A stretch of DNA of 7,906 nt from Gammaproteobacteria bacterium. GTDB lineage: Bacteria > Pseudomonadota > Gammaproteobacteria > BMS3Bbin11. Below are positions 4,832 through 7,906 of this stretch, one piece after another. The notes beneath the pieces are model-generated. The model was not told where the DNA came from. It saw only the letters and a program-made list of their open reading frames with translations, and did no database searches. Position 1 is the first letter of the stretch. The number at the start of each line of letters is the position of its first letter. The DNA lies in NCBI GenBank assembly GCA_030617565.1, contig JAUWVE010000069.1, forward strand, positions 1 to 7,906. Reading direction: 5' to 3'. The position numbers were made by a program, and so were the translations under genes.

Positions 4832-6232
4832 ATGTCCAGATTCCGGCCCGCTGAGGCTATCAAAACCGGTCAGAAGCTCTTTATCAAGACCTTCGGTTGT
4901 CAGATGAACGAATACGATTCCAGGCGCATGGCAGATATGCTAGCGAAGTCGCATGGGCTTTCTGTGACGGTAGATCCTGAACAGGCCGATGTGTTGCTAC
5001 TGAACACATGCTCTGTGCGAGAGAAGGCGCAGGAGAAGGTGTTTTCACAGTTGGGCCGATGGCGTGAATGGAAGCTGGAAAATCCTGATCTGATCATAGG
5101 CGTCGGCGGGTGCGTGGCCAGCCAGGAAGGTCAGGACATCCTTGATCGGGCGCCCTATGTGGATATCGTATTTGGCCCGCAGACCTTACACAGGCTGCCA
5201 CAGTTGATCAACGAGTGCCGGCAGGAGCATCACAGCGCGATTGATACCAGTTTTCCTGAAATTGAAAAATTTGATGCCCTGCCTGAGCCCAGGGCAGAAG
5301 GGCCAACGGCTTTTGTATCCATCATGGAGGGCTGCAGCAAGTACTGCAGTTTCTGTGTTGTCCCTTATACCCGTGGTGAAGAGTTCTCGCGTTCTTTTGA
5401 TGATGTGTTGGCCGAAATCGTTAACCTTGCCGAGCAGGGCGTGCGTGAAGTGAATCTGTTGGGGCAGAACGTTAATGCCTATCGGGGTGATATGCATGAT
5501 GGTTCGGTTGCCGATCTTGCATTACTGATACATTATGCCGCTGAGATCGAGGGTATTGAGCGTATACGTTTCACCACTTCGCACCCACTGGAATTTAGTG
5601 ACTCATTGATCGATGCCTATGCCAGTATTCCAATATTGGTTGATCATCTGCATTTACCCGTACAGTCAGGTTCGGACCGCATACTCTCGCTGATGAAAAG
5701 AGGTTATACCGCACAGGATTACCTGCAGATTATTGAAAAACTGAAGCAGGTTCGTCCGGATATCAGCCTGTCTTCTGACTTTATCATTGGCTTCCCGGGT
5801 GAGACAGAGGCAGATTTCCAGGCCACGATGGATCTCATAGAAACCGTCGGCTTCGATCATTCCTTCAGCTTCATCTACAGTGCGCGACCGGGCACGTTGG
5901 CAGCTGAGCTTGAAGACAAGGTGCCGATGGCTGAGAAAAAACAGCGTCTTGCCGTATTGCAGAAACAGATACTGGAAAATGCTGCAGGCTTTAGTCAGGA
6001 CATGGTGGGTACAGTTCAAACTGTCCTGGTATCGGGTGTCTCAAGGAAAAGTGACAGTGAGATATCTGGCCGCACAGAGAATAACCGGGTAGTCAATTTT
6101 GCCGGTTCAACTCGCTACATTGGTCAGATGCTGGATGTCAGGATTACCGATGCATTACCGAATTCATTGCGTGGCGTGGCCGATGGCATAGAGAAATCCC
6201 GCAGCATCCCGGTTCAGTGTGTAACAGGATGA
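4832..6232 (+). CDS. miaB: tRNA-2-methylthio-N6-dimethylallyladenosine synthase (radical SAM methylthiotransferase)
   Basis: MiaB (466 aa; the E. coli protein is 474 aa) converts i6A37 to ms2i6A37 in tRNAs reading UNN codons, using two 4Fe-4S clusters and SAM. Seen: N-terminal UPF0004 domain with cluster cysteines Cys23 (FGCQMN), Cys60 (NTCSVREKA) and Cys94 (GGCVAS); radical SAM motif CSKYCSFC with Cys168, Cys172 and Cys175; VNLLGQNVNAY at 207-217; HLHLPVQSGS at 272-281; FIIGFPGET at 317-325; and a C-terminal TRAM domain from about residue 391. All key cysteines are intact. The N-terminus has about 12 residues more than E. coli-type MiaB before KLFIKTFGCQMN, and no Shine-Dalgarno is visible before the ATG at 4832. 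It is still the only ATG between the upstream in-frame stop at 4796 and the conserved domain. First gene of the operon, 10 bp before the phoH-like gene. Confidence 0.97.
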   Translation: MSRFRPAEAIKTGQKLFIKTFGCQMNEYDSRRMADMLAKSHGLSVTVDPEQADVLLLNTCSVREKAQEKVFSQLGRWREWKLENPDLIIGVGGCVASQEGQDILDRAPYVDIVFGPQTLHRLPQLINECRQEHHSAIDTSFPEIEKFDALPEPRAEGPTAFVSIMEGCSKYCSFCVVPYTRGEEFSRSFDDVLAEIVNLAEQGVREVNLLGQNVNAYRGDMHDGSVADLALLIHYAAEIEGIERIRFTTSHPLEFSDSLIDAYASIPILVDHLHLPVQSGSDRILSLMKRGYTAQDYLQIIEKLKQVRPDISLSSDFIIGFPGETEADFQATMDLIETVGFDHSFSFIYSARPGTLAAELEDKVPMAEKKQRLAVLQKQILENAAGFSQDMVGTVQTVLVSGVSRKSDSEISGRTENNRVVNFAGSTRYIGQMLDVRITDALPNSLRGVADGIEKSRSIPVQCVTG

Positions 6233-6242
6233 TTATTGCAGC

Positions 6243-7238
6243 ATGAGTGTGTCTGAACCGGTTCATCATTTTTCTTTGCAGTCAGCCGACAACAAGACAC
6301 TGGCCACGCTATGCGGTCAGTTTGACGCAAACATCAAACAGATTGAGAAATATTTTGATACAAAAATTATGCATAGAGCCGGGGATTTCACCGTCTTTGG
6401 TGGCAAGAAGCTGACGAAAAAAGTTGAGGCCGTGCTAAATGATCTGTATGCCCATGTAGCGGAAGGTGAAGAGCTGGATACTGCTACAGTACACGTCGCA
6501 CTGCAGCATTTATCGCAAAAAAAAGGTGAAGCTGATGAAATTATGACCATCAGAACACCGCGCGCGAAAGTTCGGCTGCGCAACCCGCGTCAGCAGGCTT
6601 ATGCCAGAAATGTTATCTCGCATGATATCAATTTTGCCATAGGTCCGGCCGGTACAGGCAAGACCTACATTGCTGTGGCCTGCGCCATTGAGGCGCTGGA
6701 AAAAGAAGAGATCAGCCGCATAGTACTGGTGCGGCCTGCTGTTGAGGCCGGTGAGCGGTTGGGTTTTCTGCCGGGAGACCTTGAACAGAAAGTCGACCCC
6801 TATTTACGCCCTCTTTATGATGCGCTGTATGAAATGTTCGGTTTTGAGCGAGTCGATCGCCTGCTTGAACGCCATATAATTGAAATTGCACCGCTGGCCT
6901 ATATGCGCGGCAGAACATTAAATGATGCAATGGCGATACTTGATGAGGCACAGAACACCACAGAAGAACAAATGCGCATGTTTCTGACGCGTATAGGCTG
7001 TGGTTCGCGCGCAATTATCACTGGAGATGTGACACAGACCGACCTGCCGCGCTCGCAGCGTTCCGGCCTGGCACATGCGATCGAGGTTCTCGGCGGAATT
7101 AGCGAAATAAAGTTTAATTATTTCAACTCTACAGATGTCGTCAGGCATCCGCTGGTGCAGAAGATTGTTGAGGCCTATCAGGCTGTGGATGACAAGAAGA
7201 ACCCGGTACAGGGTAAGCAAAATGTCGCTGAAAATTGA
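6243..7238 (+). CDS. ybeZ: PhoH-like ATPase (YbeZ)
   Basis: A 331-aa cytosolic P-loop protein of the PhoH family. Seen: an N-terminal region (about 1-110) with the KH-like fold typical of YbeZ and a segment MTIRTPRAKVRLRNPRQQAY at 101-120 leading into the ATPase. Walker A is GPAGTGKT at 134-141, then LVRPAVEAGERLGFLPGD at 162-179, Walker B AILDEAQN at 231-238, and sensor-like TGDVTQTDLPRS at 260-271. Length is normal for the family. In E. coli the gene sits between miaB and ybeY, and YbeZ is thought to act with YbeY in RNA metabolism; the exact substrate is unresolved. An AGGAtg about 12 nt upstream of the ATG overlaps the miaB stop, suggesting translational coupling. The gene overlaps ybeY by 17 bp. 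Confidence 0.95.
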   Translation: MSVSEPVHHFSLQSADNKTLATLCGQFDANIKQIEKYFDTKIMHRAGDFTVFGGKKLTKKVEAVLNDLYAHVAEGEELDTATVHVALQHLSQKKGEADEIMTIRTPRAKVRLRNPRQQAYARNVISHDINFAIGPAGTGKTYIAVACAIEALEKEEISRIVLVRPAVEAGERLGFLPGDLEQKVDPYLRPLYDALYEMFGFERVDRLLERHIIEIAPLAYMRGRTLNDAMAILDEAQNTTEEQMRMFLTRIGCGSRAIITGDVTQTDLPRSQRSGLAHAIEVLGGISEIKFNYFNSTDVVRHPLVQKIVEAYQAVDDKKNPVQGKQNVAEN

Positions 7239-7686
7239 TCTACAGTTAGCGGTAAGGGATGAAACCATACCCGACAGAGAGAAATTCCAGCGCTGGGCAG
7301 ATGCAGCTGCTGACGCCTGTCGTTGTGACAATATGGCGCTAACTATTCGAGTAACTGATAAGGTGGAGAGTGCCGAATTGAATGACCGCTACCGAAATAA
7401 GCCAGGACCGACGAATGTCCTGTCTTTCCCGTTCGAAGATCCACCGGGGCAGGAAACAAACGTTCTGGGTGACCTGGTAGTCTGCGCGCCGGTAGTACAG
7501 AAAGAAGCTGATGAACAGCATAAATCATCCGATGCACATTGGGCACATATGCTGGTTCATGGTGTGTTACACCTCTGCGGCTATGACCATATTGATCAGA
7601 CAGGGGCTGACAAAATGGAATCGCTGGAAACGGGCATTATTACCGGGCTGGGTTTTCCTCCACCCTATGATGAGCAGAAACTATAG
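7222..7686 (+). CDS. ybeY: Endoribonuclease / rRNA maturation factor YbeY
   Basis: A 154-aa zinc-dependent metalloprotein of the UPF0054 family, needed for 16S rRNA 3'-end maturation and ribosome quality control. Seen: the diagnostic zinc motif HGVLHLCGYDH with His113, His117 and His123; TNVLSFPFE at 64-72; and GDLVVCAP at 83-90. The start is set at 7222 because AGGG at 7210-7213 gives a Shine-Dalgarno 8 nt upstream and the protein then begins MSLKIDLQLAV as in the family. The frame stays open back to 7135, but that extension lies inside the phoH-like gene and reads as shadow sequence. The 17-bp overlap with the upstream gene implies coupled translation. Complete, with the normal size and catalytic residues. 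Confidence 0.96.
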   Translation: MSLKIDLQLAVRDETIPDREKFQRWADAAADACRCDNMALTIRVTDKVESAELNDRYRNKPGPTNVLSFPFEDPPGQETNVLGDLVVCAPVVQKEADEQHKSSDAHWAHMLVHGVLHLCGYDHIDQTGADKMESLETGIITGLGFPPPYDEQKL

Positions 7687-7691
7687 TTAGC

Positions 7692-7906
7692 ATGAAGAAA
7701 AAACTTAAAAAACCTCGACCTCGATTGCGTTCCTGGTTGTCTCGATTAGGGCTGTCCCTGCTCGGAATATCCATGGAACGCGAAGATATGATCAAGATTC
7801 TGCGCACAGCCGCAGAAAAGCAGCTCATCAGTTTTGACGCACTGGATATGATTGAAGGTGTTTTCCAGGTGTCCGACATGCAGGTGCGGGACATTATGGT
7901 GCCGCG
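7692..7906 (+). CDS. corC: CorC/YbeX family CBS-domain protein, N-terminal part (3' end outside window)
   Basis: The first 71 codons of a HlyC/CorC-family protein, running off the window. Seen: a basic start (MKKKLKKPRPRLRSW), a short hydrophobic stretch SLLGI, then the acidic helical lead-in REDMIKILRTAAEKQLI and the family signature LDMIEGVFQVSDMQVRDIMVPR, which precedes the CBS pair in CorC. Family members are linked to magnesium/cobalt homeostasis, and E. coli YbeX has been linked to ribosome metabolism. The gene begins 5 bp after the ybeY stop, the standard order, where lnt would be expected next. No strong Shine-Dalgarno is seen; translation may depend on ribosomes finishing ybeY. Identification is good although only the N-terminus is visible. 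Confidence 0.9.
   Translation, partial: MKKKLKKPRPRLRSWLSRLGLSLLGISMEREDMIKILRTAAEKQLISFDALDMIEGVFQVSDMQVRDIMVP

Noticed and set aside
7135..7221. Longer ybeY starting at 7135
   Set aside because: The added residues are the phoH-like gene read in another frame; the ATG at 7222 has an AGGG ribosome site and gives the normal family length.
7679..7688. Perfect 10-bp palindrome AACTATAGTT over the ybeY stop codon
   Set aside because: Short, AT-rich and likely to occur by chance; no loop or T-tract for a terminator, and the operon continues into corC.

Overview
The window most likely comes from a gammaproteobacterial chromosome. The main reason is the order miaB - phoH-like (ybeZ) - ybeY - corC (ybeX) on the + strand, which is the conserved gammaproteobacterial arrangement. 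The proteins (PntB, Gmd, NnrS, CysC and this operon) all read as gammaproteobacterial-type members of their families. Base composition looks moderate by eye, and genus cannot be determined. NnrS and the putative FNR/NNR-type box in front of it suggest an organism that meets nitric oxide or low oxygen.

Layout: 1-378 is the 3' end of pntB (+). 379-499 is a convergent intergenic region made of CCAAG/CTTGG inverted and direct repeats. 500-1630 is gmd (-). 1631-1783 is a divergent promoter region with a near-consensus FNR/DNR/NNR box at the class II spacing for nnrS. 1784-2983 is nnrS (+), followed by a probable terminator. 2984-3935 has no credible gene. Nearly all of it is one composite, highly structured non-coding element (3040-3888) bounded by 73-bp imperfect terminal inverted repeats. 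Inside it are a 377-bp palindrome that could fold as a three-way junction, a GTAG-headed REP doublet flanked by A-rich period-6 tracts, and a further hairpin. 3936-4568 is cysC (-). 4569-4831 is a divergent intergenic region with a 125-bp segment bounded by perfect 16-bp inverted repeats. 4832 to the end is the operon miaB, phoH-like, ybeY and the first 71 codons of corC.

How the genes work together: the miaB-phoH-ybeY-corC block is an RNA-modification and ribosome-maintenance operon. MiaB methylthiolates tRNA, YbeY is an rRNA-processing metalloenzyme, PhoH-like is its genomic partner ATPase, and CorC is the usual next gene. The left half is a set of singletons: PntB (NADPH supply), Gmd (GDP-deoxyhexose precursor), NnrS (NO-stress membrane protein) and CysC (PAPS synthesis). 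They show no operonic partners inside the window.

Both convergent gene junctions are filled with repeats, and both divergent junctions carry promoter-like signals. The most interesting object is the 849-bp non-coding composite element. Its two ends carry the same small hairpin with a compensatory base-pair change, which argues that the DNA or RNA fold itself is maintained. No transposase, CRISPR array, tRNA or rRNA was seen.
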